Part shown: in pieces, positions 20,127 through 33,100 of the stretch
Numbering within the stretch: position 1 is the stretch's first letter
How the letters are laid out: each line of letters begins with the position of its first letter
Assembly (NCBI GenBank): GCA_036346375.1
Contig: CM070510.1
Location: 65,940,376 to 66,004,375 of the forward strand
DNA: 64,000 nucleotides
Direction of reading: 5' to 3'
From: Guadua angustifolia
Lineage: Eukaryota > Streptophyta > Magnoliopsida > Poales > Poaceae
Translations under genes and position numbers: made by a program
Notes under the pieces: generated by a model
Told to the model about the DNA's origin: nothing
Database searches by the model: none
Seen by the model: the letters and a program-made list of their open reading frames with translations, nothing else

Positions 20127-23100
20127 ATGGTGATCCCCTCCTCCTCGTCGCGCCCCCTTCTCTTTCTGAAGGTTTTGTCGGGTGCTTCGGTTGATCCCCG
20201 TACTGACGCCTCGTTTTTGCGTGTTGCTCCGGCTTCTTCTCCCCTCTTGGCAGGCTGACTCCCCGCGCAGGAGGTAAAGACGCCGATTTCTCAGATGCGC
20301 CTTTGCAATCCTCCCTCTCCGATTTGGTGATGCCTGGTTTGCTTTTTCGTTGGTTGGCCATCTCTGATCTGGCTCTGTTGACGCCGCTTGGAGTCGTAGC
20401 TTCGTTTTACGCATTTCTTCTCGTTAGGCGCGAGGCACCACATGATACACGAGGATTCGTAGTGTGTATGACTTTACTGCGGATCTTGCTGTTTGTTTGT
20501 TATGTTTGAGTTAAATAGTACATTGTGAGGTTGTTTGTTTGTTATGTTTGAGTTAAATAGTACATTGTGAGGTTGATTGCATGTTGCTCCTATCTTTAGT
20601 ATGGTGTTCGATAATGGTAGTTGTCTTCTGTTGTGTAGCTTTTGCAATGCTATTGTTTCTTAGAATTCTGGTTTTGTCCTTTATATAAGTTTTGACTTGC
20701 TGAAGTGTAGATGCACTGATCCACATGTAAAAGGTTTTTGTTACTAGTTCCTTTTCTTCTGAATGTTCATGATACATTAAACCAGAAGTAATGGAATGCA
20801 TCGGGACATTGTGTTACAATGGTGTAAATTTGGCATAACTTGCTTTCTATCCGAACTGTTCATGTTTATGATTCACGTTATGGAATTAGGTCTAAACTAC
20901 TATGACTTGCCAATAAACTATAGAGTTTAAGTTGTTATTAATAAACTTTAGAGCAGTAAGGGGTTAGTCAAATTTTTTATCTGTGTCACAGGGGTTATAA
21001 GTTCAGATTAAGTTAAGTTGGGCTACCTATACAGGATGCTGTAAAATGGATGAACATATGGAAATGAGTTCACATACAGAGCTAAACCTGCCCTTATGTT
21101 CCTTTTCATTTTTATCTCTCGATCAGGTTCTCATAAATATCCTTATACATGTAGTATTATTCCTTCGCTTAGCATTCCCTTAGACAGGTGGTTAATGTAA
21201 TTAGAAATGAAAGTTAACATTGGTGCTTTCTCTTGGTTATATTACTTGCACTCGCTCTGTTATGTCTTTGAGGGCTGTAAACCACTTTAGAAAGCGATGC
21301 TGCTTAGTGTTTGTGGTATAGTAAGCGATAATGGTGCTGTGTTTTTGCATCCATTAGAAGGCTATGGTCGGAGTTGAATTGAGGTGTAATGCACACTCAG
21401 ATAAGCCTAGTAAAAAATGTGTAGCTCGATGAGTGAATGCACAATTAGGAATATTTTATCAAGAGTTATTTTATCAGTGTTTGGTATGATCATCTTAATG
21501 TTACATCAATTTTGTAAGGATCATGCTGTGATAATGTATGATATTTGAAGTTCTCTTGGTTCAGTTTCCCTGTTCTAATGAGCAGAGCCTGCCATGAAAC
21601 CGATTTATACTTTTAAAAGGGCCAAAATGTTTAGCTTGTTGCTAATTTTTCATTATAAATAATTATTAAATATATTGTACTAGGTATCCATCATTTTCTG
21701 GTTTTCTCTGCATCAATGCCCTACTAGTAAACGAGGGATTTTCTTTGCTAATCTTGGTCACAGTTTGCATTGAGCACATTAGTGCACTGTTTCTGCATGT
21801 TAATTTAGATTTTCAACTGCTTATTTTGTTGCCTTCTTTTACCAATTACCAGAGCATCCTTGTCGGAGCTATCAGGACTATTTAATGTTTAGCACATGCT
21901 AGTGATAATTGATTAATTTCTTACTTTCAGGTACTCAAGGTCCCCTTCTCCTTACAGGGGCCACCCAAAATCAAGGTCAAGATCACGATCACCTGCACCT
22001 CGATCCCAGTCTAGGTCTCCATTGGCTGATCCAAAATCTCAGGCGAGGACAAGATCAAGAAGCCATGAGAGGTGTTTAGGATTCCTTATTGAACTCTTTG
22101 CTTAATGTTTATACTTCCTGTACTTGATCTATTTGCATATCATGTTTATCCTCACGAAAAATATAATAGAACATATATTATTGCAATATTTTATACAATA
22201 TGTTCTTGTTGTTGAGACTTGAGTTCATACTAGACAAGTTTATGTTGTAATAGCATGTACAGTTGTGGCGAAAAAAGTCTATATAAATTAGCTGTAATGG
22301 TTGGCCATCCTGCTATAATAGCTGCAGTATAGGGGTATTGAAGTACTTGGTGTTACTAAACGTGGCAACTGTTTGCATAAAAGTCTATATCCATGGAAGG
22401 TGAAGTAGATTACAGATTGCACTAATGGGAATGTTTTACCGTATGGTCAATATACTAACAGTGTAAATAAATGAATTGCTAGAAGTGATGCAGCGGATAA
22501 AAAGGACAATGAATTACCAATAATTAACATGTGACTTAATTTTGGTTCACAAGCAACAACTCTTCATCTGCATTCTGCTACATGGCACTTAATATTTTCA
22601 CAAGCAACAACTCTTCATCTGCGATATGCACATTCTTAATCGTGTTCTGGTTGCAGGGAGGCTGATGCTGTAAATAGTGGAAATACTCTGTATGTGACTG
22701 GGCTTTCTTCTAGAGTGACTGAAAGGGAACTTAAAGACTACTTCTCTAAGGAAGGAAGGGTTAGTTGACTTCATATGAAGTGCTCAAAGACATATAGTTC
22801 CTCAGAAGTGCCAAGTTATGACATTTGCTGTTTGCTAGGTGGTTGGTTGCCATGTTGTTCTTGAACCCCATACACGTGTTTCTCGTGGATTTGCTTTTGT
22901 CACCATGGACACCGTCGAAGATGCTGAACGCTGTATCAAGTATCTTAACCAGTCTGTAATGGAAGGCCGACACATTACAGTTGAAAAGGTAATTTTTTGC
23001 ACACCCGCTCGGGTTGTTGATACAGATGCAATTTTATGTTTCAATATGTTGACCTGGAGGTTTTTTGGTTATTATTCAGAAGAGATTGTGCAAGCTATGT

Positions 23101-23630
23101 GCAGCAATCAAGATGCTCAGTTCATCCATTTCAACTTTAGCTCATACAGCTTGATCAATGGACAGCACAAAGGGTTACTATGCACCACAAGATTCACAAC
23201 AACTAAACGTAGCAAATTTTCAACTAAACCTGAGCATTCACCTTCAATTTCCACATCAACTAATCAACGGGCATTCCCAACTCTTTAGTCAAGATGTGTG
23301 GTGACATATGCATAGCAATGTTGGATGCCTGCTAGTTGGAGTTTGTGCTCTTCATTACTTATTTCCTCCTTGGTCCGTTATTGCAGGGTGTAAGATAAAC
23401 TTGTTAAATTACCTACATAATTCGTATGATATTTTTTTAATATATTATAGCTTGGAACCTGACTTTGTGCTAATTGTTATTTCTATTATTTCAGTCACGC
23501 CGAGGTCGCCCAAGGACACCAACTCCTGGAAGTTATCTTGGTATGAAAGCAACCAAGGCTTTGTGGTCTACATCTGTAGATAGTAGTTACCGTTTGAATA
23601 TACGCCATGCTGTCTAAATCTTCTTTTATA

Positions 23631-23666
<36 letters not shown>

Positions 23667-24110
23667 AACACACTCCCTCTTTCTGCTTATTGTACCTTTG
23701 TGATGTTCATATGCCTTGTTATGTACAACTTATGGTGTAGTTGAAATTTTGCTTTGACAGGTCATCGATACGATCGTAGAGAGCAGCGTGGGGGTGGGAG
23801 ATATCGCAGAGGCTACTACGGTCGTGATGAGCATTATGGCAACAGCTACCGCAGGTCTCCACCTCCTATGTACTCGTCCTACAGGGATACTCGAGACTAC
23901 CCTTCCTACAGGGACGCCAGAGACTACTCCCCCCAAAGGGATGCCCGAGATTACTACGAAGGCAGGAGTGGCCGGGGATACTCCCCCCACAGATCTCCTT
24001 ACGGTGGTAGGGCAAGAAGGGAGCGCTCTAGATCTTTGCAGTATTCACCCTACCGGATGCCTGAAAGAGGCTACGGCCGCCGAGCCGGTGGCGGTGGCTA
24101 CGACAGGTAA
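20127..24110 (+). CDS. SR45a: SR45a/Tra2-like serine/arginine-rich splicing factor, 270 residues
   Basis: Seven coding exons: 20127-20129 (start codon only), 20254-20273, 21931-22071, 22657-22759, 22839-22988, 23495-23540 and 23761-24110 (TAA). Joined, they keep one frame. Residues 9-55 are an RS domain. One RRM covers about 64-139, with RNP2 LYVTGL at 66-71 and RNP1 RGFAFVTM at 105-112. A linker RGRPRTPTPGSYLG, typical of Tra2/SR45a, follows, then an Arg/Tyr/Ser-rich C-terminal region with repeated YRDxRDY units. Such nuclear proteins choose splice sites; plant SR45a is itself alternatively spliced and stress-responsive. The tiny first exons and the long intron 20274-21930 are where alternative splicing would be expected. 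The tail is shorter than in Arabidopsis SR45a. The stop codon lies within a consensus splice donor, so a longer isoform is conceivable. Confidence 0.92.
20491..20574. repeat. Perfect 42-bp tandem duplication in an SR45a intron
   Basis: The unit from GTTTGTTTGTTATG to TTGTGAGGTT occurs twice without a mismatch (20491-20532, 20533-20574), indicating a recent duplication within the long second intron. Confidence 0.9.
22546..22622. repeat. 26-bp direct repeat, period 51, before an SR45a 3' splice site
   Basis: TTCACAAGCAACAACTC... ending CTTCATCTGC is found at 22546-22571 and again at 22597-22622, both perfect. The sequence before each copy is also similar (ACTTAAT). The second copy ends 34 bases before the exon starting at 22657, so it may include or duplicate the branch-point region. 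Confidence 0.85.
23631..23667. repeat. (CT)n(CA)n microsatellite in an SR45a intron
   Basis: A compound dinucleotide run: about 9 CT units followed directly by about 9 CA units, in the intron between the exons ending at 23540 and starting at 23761. Confidence 0.95.
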
Positions 24111-27100
24111 GGTTTGCTCCCGTATTTCGGTAGACACCAGATGGCAAAAGTTTGGACACCATGATGTTTCCTGGTGGTCCTCCGTGGTGTTTAGATTGGT
24201 GTAGCTGCTGCTGCTGCTGCTGCTGTACTATTTGAACGGTACGATATGCTCTCGAACGAATTTTAAAAGTTGTATCGGCACCTTGTTTGTAACTTGCAAT
24301 GATTCTAAGAATGACTGGGGCATGTTCTATTTGGCATCTTTTAGACTATTCGATATCATGGGCAGACAGTAGCTACGTGGCTATTATTTGACATGGCCAT
24401 AATTCGAATCCTTGAAAGGTGAGAAACCACTGGCCGCGAGGACAGAGTGAGTCTGATGTTAGTGCGGTGAAAAATCCATGTGGTGTGGGTGGGTATGAGA
24501 AGACAAAAGGCTTTGATTCGCCCCTCCCCTGCCCTGCCCTTTGTATCATTGTGTTGTGTCTGATCGGATCGGATGGCTTTGACACTTTTTCTGATTGTGA
24601 TCATGTGAATTCCTTGCCTATTGGAATAGGGCGGCACTGGCCCAGTGCCGAAGGCCGGTAAGTGCCCTCGGTTCCGGGGATTCTGGTCGACTATCTATGG
24701 CATTTTCTCGGGTTAGTTTTTTGTTCCCTAGGTATCTCATCATTAAATGGCAGAGCTTTGGACTTTTCGTTGCTCCTCCTCCTCCTCCTCTCTCTCGATC
24801 GATTTGATGCAAAGGTGCTGGTACTCTCGTCTGTACGAGCGCTCGTCGAATTTTCTTGTGTGACATTGGGCGAGGAGCAAAGGTAGATTCTGTGCGCGAG
24901 CGAGCCAGCCTTGTACCCAGCCCAGGCCAGCGTTTTCCTACTAATCATAATGCACCGCGCGCGCCTACCGAGTGATGTCCCATTAGGATCCTGTTGCACC
25001 GTGACATTTCATCATTTCCCTACTATTACCACCTGCGGTTTCAATCGCATCTTCAAAGAGGACAAGAGCGCTCTCTTATCTGCTTCATGCATGCATGTAT
25101 CATTGCCCGTGTCTCTCGTTCCAAGAGAACCAATGGATCGCATAATCTGTTTTCTGCATGCTGCATTGGCCTCGAGCCATCACAAACACCACCTTTTCCA
25201 CCCCTCTAAAAAGAGAGTGAACTTCTCGGAGAATGTCTCCAAACACCGTACGTGTACAACACAGCCAAAGCAAATTTCCTTGGGATGAGGATCCGGTGCG
25301 GTTCCTACGGACGGTTCGGACTCATGAATAGTTCGGTGATACAGTACAAAGCTACAGTATTTTTGCTCAACTGAAAAAAAACAATACAGTATTTTCGGAA
25401 GATCCGACCCTCTTCACCGGACCCTGGTTGATTTCCTTGGAGGCTATATACCTCCATCGAATAAAAAAAAAAATTGTATGCCCCAACCTGTCGATTGGCT
25501 TGGATGGAATTTGTAGCAGGGATTGGGGTGGATGAAAGTTGGAGTAGGCATCTTTTTTTGTCTTTTATTATAGTTGTGGGCTCTATTTTAGAGACAGCAT
25601 TAGCCTAATACGCTGCAGAAAATTTAGCTAGACTTAGGTGAGGATCCAATATGATGGTGCTGAGCAGCAAGAAATCATACCTGCCGAATTGGTGATGATA
25701 TATACCGACTGCTGAGATCGATGCGTTGTAGCAGCAGCACATCGACACAAGTGATAGTGGCAGCGTCAATGCCTGATGCATGCAGAAGTGAATACGATGG
25801 CGTAAAAAGGGTACGTACGTAAAGGCTCCATGTGTGTCCGATTATCCCTGGCGCCGGATGGAGCAGCGCATCTCTGTCTCTCTGTCTCTCTCTCTCTCCC
25901 CTCTGCGCTCGTTTGGCCATCTCCTCCATGATTGAGCGAGCGATACAGCACAAAGTTGTCACGGGACGTCACTGCAGGGCAAATGCAAATGCAGGAGTCT
26001 CTCGTAATAATAATACTCAGGGCAGAGACAGACAGAGGGCTTCACTTCACTTCACTTGGGTTGATTGATTCGCGGTGAGATTGAGAGAGATGGAGCGGCC
26101 ATCACGAGACGTTCAAGCAAGCGTAGCGGATATAATCCTGTTGTCTCTCTGCTGCTGCTGCCTGCGATCGAATCAGAATCAACTGAGGCCCAGCTGCCTG
26201 CCGAGGAGGCCGGAGAAGAAGCTTTTTACGCGTGCTGATAATGCCTGAGCAAATGTCCGCCTTGAGCGCATCACACGCACTGTATTAGTTAGTACGTTTC
26301 ATCCCATCTCCTGATGAAAAATCATCATGTATGTAGTATAAATGTACACGCCTTAATTACGTGCTCTGCCTCTCGATAGCGCGCGGTCACTTACGTCCGT
26401 CAATGGCTAGCTATCAGACCAGTCGTCCTCACCCCCACGGCGAGATGTTTAGATAGAATCGTAACAACTGATCGATTCAACCCCTTAATTTTCCTATTCA
26501 GTTCGATCGATATATAGGTCCCTGTGTATGAACATACATATGCAGCAGCTACATACCTAGCTAGCTAGCTCTCTTGGTCTGTACATTATCGATCACCGGC
26601 GCGGTGTGTATATAGCTATACGCTGGCCGGTGAATGCTCTTGCTTGGTTGTAGTATATGTCACGGGATGGCTAGTTAGCACAGTGCAGCAGGGAGCTGTT
26701 TGTTCTGTTTTGTGGGGGCCAAAAATGGCCGCCGCTGCTGCACGCATGCTATCTTTCATCTGTGAGCCCCGGACCGGCCGGCCTTGTGCATGCAGTACGT
26801 GCAGCTAACGATTGCATATATAGACACTAGTCACACATGCAACAACATTCCTAACCCTGCGCCCACAAAGCTAGCTAGCTGTTCCTCTGTATCTGTTGCA
26901 TGCGCTAATTAACTAGCTAGGTTGCACGTATGCTTGCTAATGCTATATATGCTGCCACGTACGTACTACTCCTCTTCACCGATGATCTGCCTTTGCCACA
27001 GCTAGCAAATGCATGTGTGTACATGTGTGGCTCAGCTCAGCTCAGCGCAGCGCCGGGAATGCTCTGCCTGCGCGCGCCTCAAGTCAAGTGGCGAGAGTGA

Positions 27101-27985
27101 GGAGTGAGGAATTTAATTAGAAGCCACAGCCATGGTGCTAGCTGCATGCCTGGCCTCCGTCTCAAACGAGCTCGCTCTCCTGATCTCTGCATTCATGGCA
27201 CGCTGCTCACGTGCCTGAACGAAGCTGTACGTGCTGGAGAGGGACTGTAGATGGAGTAAGCGGTGGCAGTAGGAGTAGCAGTGGTAGGGCTCCGCTTTCC
27301 CGAGGGAAGCGGTGGCGTCTAGTGCTTGTCGTTTCCTCCTCCTCCTCCTCCTAGCTATACGTACCTAGCGCTCTCTTGCACCTGCAGCTCATCTCTCTCT
27401 CTCTCTCGTCGAGCGCCCGTTTGCTTGTTTCTGATCATGTCATGATGCGTGCATTGTAGTGCAGTGCAGGGCAGGGCACCATGGCCGCTCTTGACGACAC
27501 GATCGAGTAGCTTGGCCGCTCGATCCATCGCAACGCAAACGACGTCGATGCGCGTCACGGGTGTACGTACACATCGTGAGCACCCCACCTTCTTCCACCT
27601 CTGATTAAACGTATACCCTGCACGCATCACAATCAAGAGTGGTCGATTATATAAATATTTACTTATTCATCGAGGACTCCAACGTCTGGCCAAGGCAGAC
27701 GATCGATCGATGTGAGTGTGTGTGCATATACATTATGTATATACATATATGTATGTATATGTATATACATATAAAGTATAATTAACTGTTACATCATGGT
27801 GTCCGGTCACTATAATTTAAAACAGGTATTTCCCCTGTGTATCGCATGCAAAAAAATGTTTGAAATTTTTTTATATAGAGTTTAGCTAGTTTACTAACTA
27901 ATTCAAATAACTTTGAACTGAAATTCAAACTAGAGCTGCCTTTTTTTGTAGTAATTTGATTGTAAGTATGTTCTAATATATATAT
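24111..27985. other. Intergenic: SR45a 3' flank, then non-coding DNA
   Basis: Bases 24111-24330 are likely SR45a 3'UTR, with a (CTG)7 run near 24205-24225. Around 25280-25435 is a small repeat whose ends (GGATCCGGTG and CACCGGACCC) are near-complements, probably a MITE fragment. From 25700 on the DNA is rich in CATGCATG, CTAGCTAGC and CGATCGAT motifs and short CT runs. A 41-bp hairpin lies at 26593-26633, and an AT-rich palindromic tract (TATACATATATG type) at 27725-27775. No gene with recognisable protein similarity was found on either strand. Confidence 0.5.
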
Positions 27986-28361
27986 AGGAAGCCTCTTTTC
28001 TACTCCCGGGAGTAATTACTTCCTATGTCGTATCTTACAATGTATGGAATATCTCGTGCGACAGAGGGTATGTACGCGTAGTATATAAGTATATAAGATC
28101 ATCTAGGTGGTATGTACATTTTTTCAGAGGTGGTATGTATATTTTTTTGACATACTCCTTTTTATGTGCGTATATGAAGGTATTAGCAAAATACGCTAAA
28201 AATCGTGGACTCCCTTGCAATTTTTTCATGTGGCTCACATTGGAGTATCTTATAATTAGTGTATGAGTATATCTAAAGTGATAAAGAAGTATTTCAAATT
28301 CGTTTAGGTAGTATTTCAGAGATGGGAGTAACTACACCCGGGAGTAAAAGATATTTTTCCT
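27986..28361. mobile_element. MITE with ~38-bp terminal inverted repeats
   Basis: The left end AGGAAGCCTCTTTTCTACTC is followed by CCGGGAGTAATTAC. The right end, complemented, reads AGGAAAAATATCTTTTACTC then CCGGGTGTAGTTAC. The element is flanked on both sides by TATATA and has no coding capacity. The superfamily is not certain; insertion at TA suggests a Tc1/mariner-type origin. Confidence 0.75.
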
Positions 28362-28933
28362 ATATATATATATATATAACAACATATCATGTGATCTAAA
28401 TTCATTCAAAATCACTAAATTCGAGTATTTTTTTCAAATGTATGCGTTTCATTTGAATTGTTATATATGGGTACATACCCTAAAACTAAAATTTTCAAAA
28501 AAAAAACTTGAATTTGACTTGAATTCGTGCATTTGAAATCGCAGTGCCCTTACACATCAGTGTCATTGGATTGCGCCTGATCTGGCATCCTCCTCGCTGG
28601 AATGGGTGGGGCTATCATAGGCACTTTGAGCTTGTTGAAATTCCTTGAAACTTGTTAAAACTTGTTCAAATTTCTTGAAACTTTCAGGTTGGAACTTATT
28701 TTTGAAATTCTTTGGATAAAATTTGAAACTTGGTCTTGAAACTTTCTTGGATTCTTGTAGAAACTTAATTATGGTAACCCGCAATTAAAACTTACTGAAA
28801 CCTCATAACCTTTTCAAATGTTTTCATGGAACTTTCTGAAAACTTGAAGAAATCTATGGCTATACCATTATAGGATGGCAGGTTATGAACTTGTTACGGT
28901 ATTTTTGTTTATCCTGGTGTGTAGTACATGGTT
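28362..28933. other. Non-coding spacer with a TTGAAAC-rich repeat
   Basis: Bases 28620-28850 carry many copies of CTTGAAACTT, CTTGTTCAAA and related words in both orientations. They probably come from slipped or decayed repeat DNA. No gene seen. Confidence 0.45.
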
Positions 28934-29343
28934 TAGAGCCTGTTTGGGAGAGCTGTACTTCAGCTTTAGACCAAAAACTCCCCAAACAGCATGACTGCAA
29001 AGCAGCTGAGAAGCTAAGCCACAGTAGAAGCACCCCCAAAAGCTGCAGCTACTAGGGAGGAGTTTTTCAGCTGTGGCTTCGCTTGACCACCTCCCACCTC
29101 GGTCGCTCTGCCTTCTCGACCTCCACCACCCCGCCTCGCTGTCTCCACGTTATCTCGCCACTCAGCGCCGTTGTACTTGGCTATGTTGCTACCTCCCCGC
29201 TCGGTTAGTCCTTAAAGCTACAGTTGCAACAGCCAGTTTGTTAAATAACATAACAAAAAAAGCATTGCTACCATTCTGATTGCTTCTGATCCACCAAACG
29301 AAGCGATTTTCAAATTTCAGTAGTAGCTCCCAAACAGGCCCTT
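28934..29343. mobile_element. hAT-like MITE with GCCTGTTTGGGAG ends
   Basis: The left end AGAGCCTGTTTGGGAGAGCT is matched by the complement of the right end, AGGGCCTGTTTGGGAGCTAC. The interior has complementary AAGCAGCTGAGAAGC-like motifs near both ends. This terminal sequence is common in non-autonomous elements of grasses. No coding capacity. Confidence 0.75.
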
Positions 29344-30088
29344 ATTTGGCGGAAGTTGATTAATTACGTACGATTATTTATGTGTAGAGCTTGTATAGTT
29401 GGTGGCCGGTAATAAATATAGGGAAATCAACAAGTAAATGGGCCAATCAACGAGAGATGCAGATTAACGACGTCTCCAAATTAATTAATTAATTAATTGT
29501 TGGCGATGATTAGATGGGAGCATGGGTCACTCACTTGTCAGCAGCTGGCTCGGCTGCCATGCGATCGATGGCATATATGCTATTGCTGCCTGTTGCCCGT
29601 GGGTCGATAGTACGTACGGACGTAGTACTAGGTAGCTTTTGCACGCACGTACGGTAGTGTATATATATGTGTACATGGAGGTAGCGTACGTGACGCATGC
29701 TGCTGGCGATCGAGAGACGTACAAGCCTGCAGGCTTTGCATGCATGCAGTACGTTACGTACGGTAGTGTATGTATGGAGGCAGTGTCTTGATGCATGCAT
29801 GGGACACGTACTTAATTTGGGATCATGCATGATCCATCGATCCGTAATACATCCATGCGTCTACGGATCGAGATGGATGCAATCAATCATGCAATTAATT
29901 GAAGCATATGCATGTATACATGTACGACAGATCAGACTATGATCGACCGCATGCAGACGGACATGTACAGGGCCGGCCATATGGTCGGTCGATGATCCAT
30001 CTCGGACCCACAGGAGCATCCATGCAGCTGAGCCCGTCATCGATCTATACCATAGGTGCGTACGTTACACGTACGTAGTAGGTCCAGG

Positions 30089-30124
<36 letters not shown>

Positions 30125-33100
30125 CGCCATTATTAGTTAATTGCCCAATAACTGATCATGCACGCATCCCTCGATGATGGCTGATCAGGAGTAACTGATG
30201 ACACCGACAGTACTCGATCTCTAACCTACCATACATATATAGTTATTTAAGCATGTACTCCAACGTTTATATAATCGTCTCTTATTACAAGTTAGCGTTA
30301 TGCATGATTTCGTATTAACTAGCTCCAGCGACTCCCGTACGTGATTAATCTTTCTTATATCTACCCCTGGCTAGTAGCTAGCTAGCTACTCTTTCGATTT
30401 GCGCCGCGATACAATTAAAAGAAGAGAGAAACTAGCGCTCGGACGTTCGATTTTTATTCATCCTATCGGACGCCTCTTGCAACATTTTTTTTCTACGCTT
30501 ACAATATTTTTTGCCAACGCGTGCAACATTTTTTTGAACGCTTGCAACATCCGTTTACCATAGTGCATTTCACTGTTTGTCGAAGGAAAATATTGCACGC
30601 GTTGTGATAAAATGTTGCACATGTAGGAAAAAAATGTTGTAATGCGTTCGAAAATTTCGAACTTCTGGGTATAAGTTATTCCGTTAAAAGAAATTAATAG
30701 AGAGAGAGAGAGAGAGGAAGAAGAGAAAAAGGCTGCGCTGCGCGGATCTCACAATGCGACAGCACAAAAAAGCGGCCATGCGATGCATGCGAGCAAAGCA
30801 TGAAAAATATTGTGGGAGGTAACATAAGACAAGCCAAAACCCGGCTTGTGCTGCTACATACAAAACCACCGTGGTTTTGTTTCGCGTTGCCCTGTTTTGC
30901 TCGCCTTTTGAGCTCTTTGGACGCTTGCAGCCAGCACCTTTGTGGCTTGAGATTTCTTCTTACTTTGACAGAGAGAGAGAGAGAGAGAGGGATTGAAGCT
31001 AGCTAAGGTTAGCTAGGTAAGGTTGGTAGGTAGGTACAAACAACAAAAGCAAAAGAGGTAGAAGGAACAATCAAGCAAACGATGGATGGGCCATAGGTGC
31101 AACGCATGTCATGGCAATGGATCGGATGGCATCGCCTCGATCCCTTTTCCTCTCTTCTTCCTCGAGACAGAGAGGACAGCATTGTGCCGTCTATTCCTCA
31201 TCAGTCTTGTTACTGTCTACCCTTGCCTGCTAGCTTGTAACATTCATATGTTAATTAACATGCATGCATGCATGCATGGTGCAGCTAGCTAGCCAGCTTA
31301 ATCGATCGGTCAAATGAAACGGCCGCGCGCGATTCCTGTAGTCTGACTCCTGCAACTACTTACTGGCTAGCAAGGGACTCGATCGATCATCGTCCTTTTT
31401 CGATCGGTACGACGACGTCGCAAGCCTCCTCTCCTCAGCAAATTAAGACCGAAATTGAGATGGAGCTTGGGTGAGCGATCGATCGATCGATCGATTTACG
31501 ATCGATATATATTGATCACATGTTCAAACCGCAGTATAGTACCTGCATGCATGTCTCACTGAACATCGTCTATCTTATGCCAGCGTACGTATATACGTAC
31601 GTTGTCGATCGTGCGTCGTGCATGCATGTCTCGCTAGCTTATAATAAAACAGATTGATCAATTCATCACGTACTACTGTACTAGGCAGGCAGGCAGGCAG
31701 GCATATAGTATATATGTCTGTGCTGCGTGTCTCTTTCTTCACCGCACACCGCGCGATGTATGCTAAACATGCATATTGTGCTCGTGATTTAGCATCGCCC
31801 ACAGAAGAATTAATTCCGATGCTTTGTCGTGCCTAGAATGCTGCACTGACAATGATTACTCATTAACAAGAGAAGACCCGTGTAGCGATCGATACTTAAC
31901 GCCAGAAAAAACAGGCCGCCCGGCCTCCAATCCACTAATTCCAAGACGTACGGGATTATAACCTCTGTCGTTCTCAGAGAATCAATTAATTATACTGGCT
32001 CTGCAGCTAGCTTCAATTCTTCGTACACCTTGTAAATATTAATTGTAAATATATAGTTTAATCCGGTATATATACGTCGACCGGCCTCACCACTTCATCT
32101 CGATCTCTGCCACTTGCCGGTTGCCGCCGGCCGATTTGGTTTTTGAGGCGGCGCGGCGGGCGCTCACACCGATTCCTTCCCTTCCTTCACCTCTTCTCTC
32201 CCTACCTTTCTCCAATCCTCTTCCGCTTCTTCGTGATCACTAATGGAGTTTCATTTTCTTGTTGTGCCGTCCGTCCGACGGTGATGTTGTTAGTGGTATC
32301 CCCGCAGCCTGCGTGGTGAAGTGCATTTCTCCGCAGTGGCTCCTTCTTATGCTCGATCCGCCTCCTTTGTCGATCCAATCTGCTGGTGCTCGAGGTGGTC
32401 GGTCGTGAAACAGCGCAGGCGAGGCCACTGCCACGCATGGCATTGGTGCTAAGAGTGAGCAAGATGTGGAGGCGAAGGGCGCTTTTGCCGCCTCTTTTTG
32501 CTTTTTGGCGCCGTATGGCACTATTGCCGCCACGATGCGATCCGGCGTGGCAGTGCAGGGTTGTGATTGGTGGATGTCCATGCAAGTATTGATGAAATTA
32601 ACAATTGATCGATATTATTAACTACTGTCCATCAAGCACACGAAAAGATGAACACGTACGAAACACGCACAAGCAGATGCTGCAGCTCCTGTAGCGAGGA
32701 GGAGTTGGTGTCCAAGGCAAGCAATTATCCAGCTAGCTCGCTATTTGCCGATGCAACTAGCCTGATGATCAACTGTTGGTTACTCATGCATATACATTGA
32801 CGATTGAGCTTATATATTCTGAGTAACAGGAGCCACCAAATGATGCTTATGATTTCAGAATACCAAGAAAACTGCTCTGACTAGGGAGATCGGATATTCG
32901 GATTCGATCAACATATCGACTGATAAGTGATAACGTGCAGAAGATGAATGACTATATATAGGCCAGGAGGTGCTATCATGTATACTGAACTGAACCGAAG
33001 CGCATGTGACTGTTTATTAGAGTATAATTAAGCAAGTGCGTGCATGCTGTGTATGTTAGCAGCAGTACTCCTTAGACAGCCAGAGAGAGCCTAGCTAGAA

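Noticed and set aside
32202..32592. Overlapping open frames of 68-127 codons on both strands
   Set aside because: The block is GC-rich, several frames are open at once, and there is no domain or splice support.
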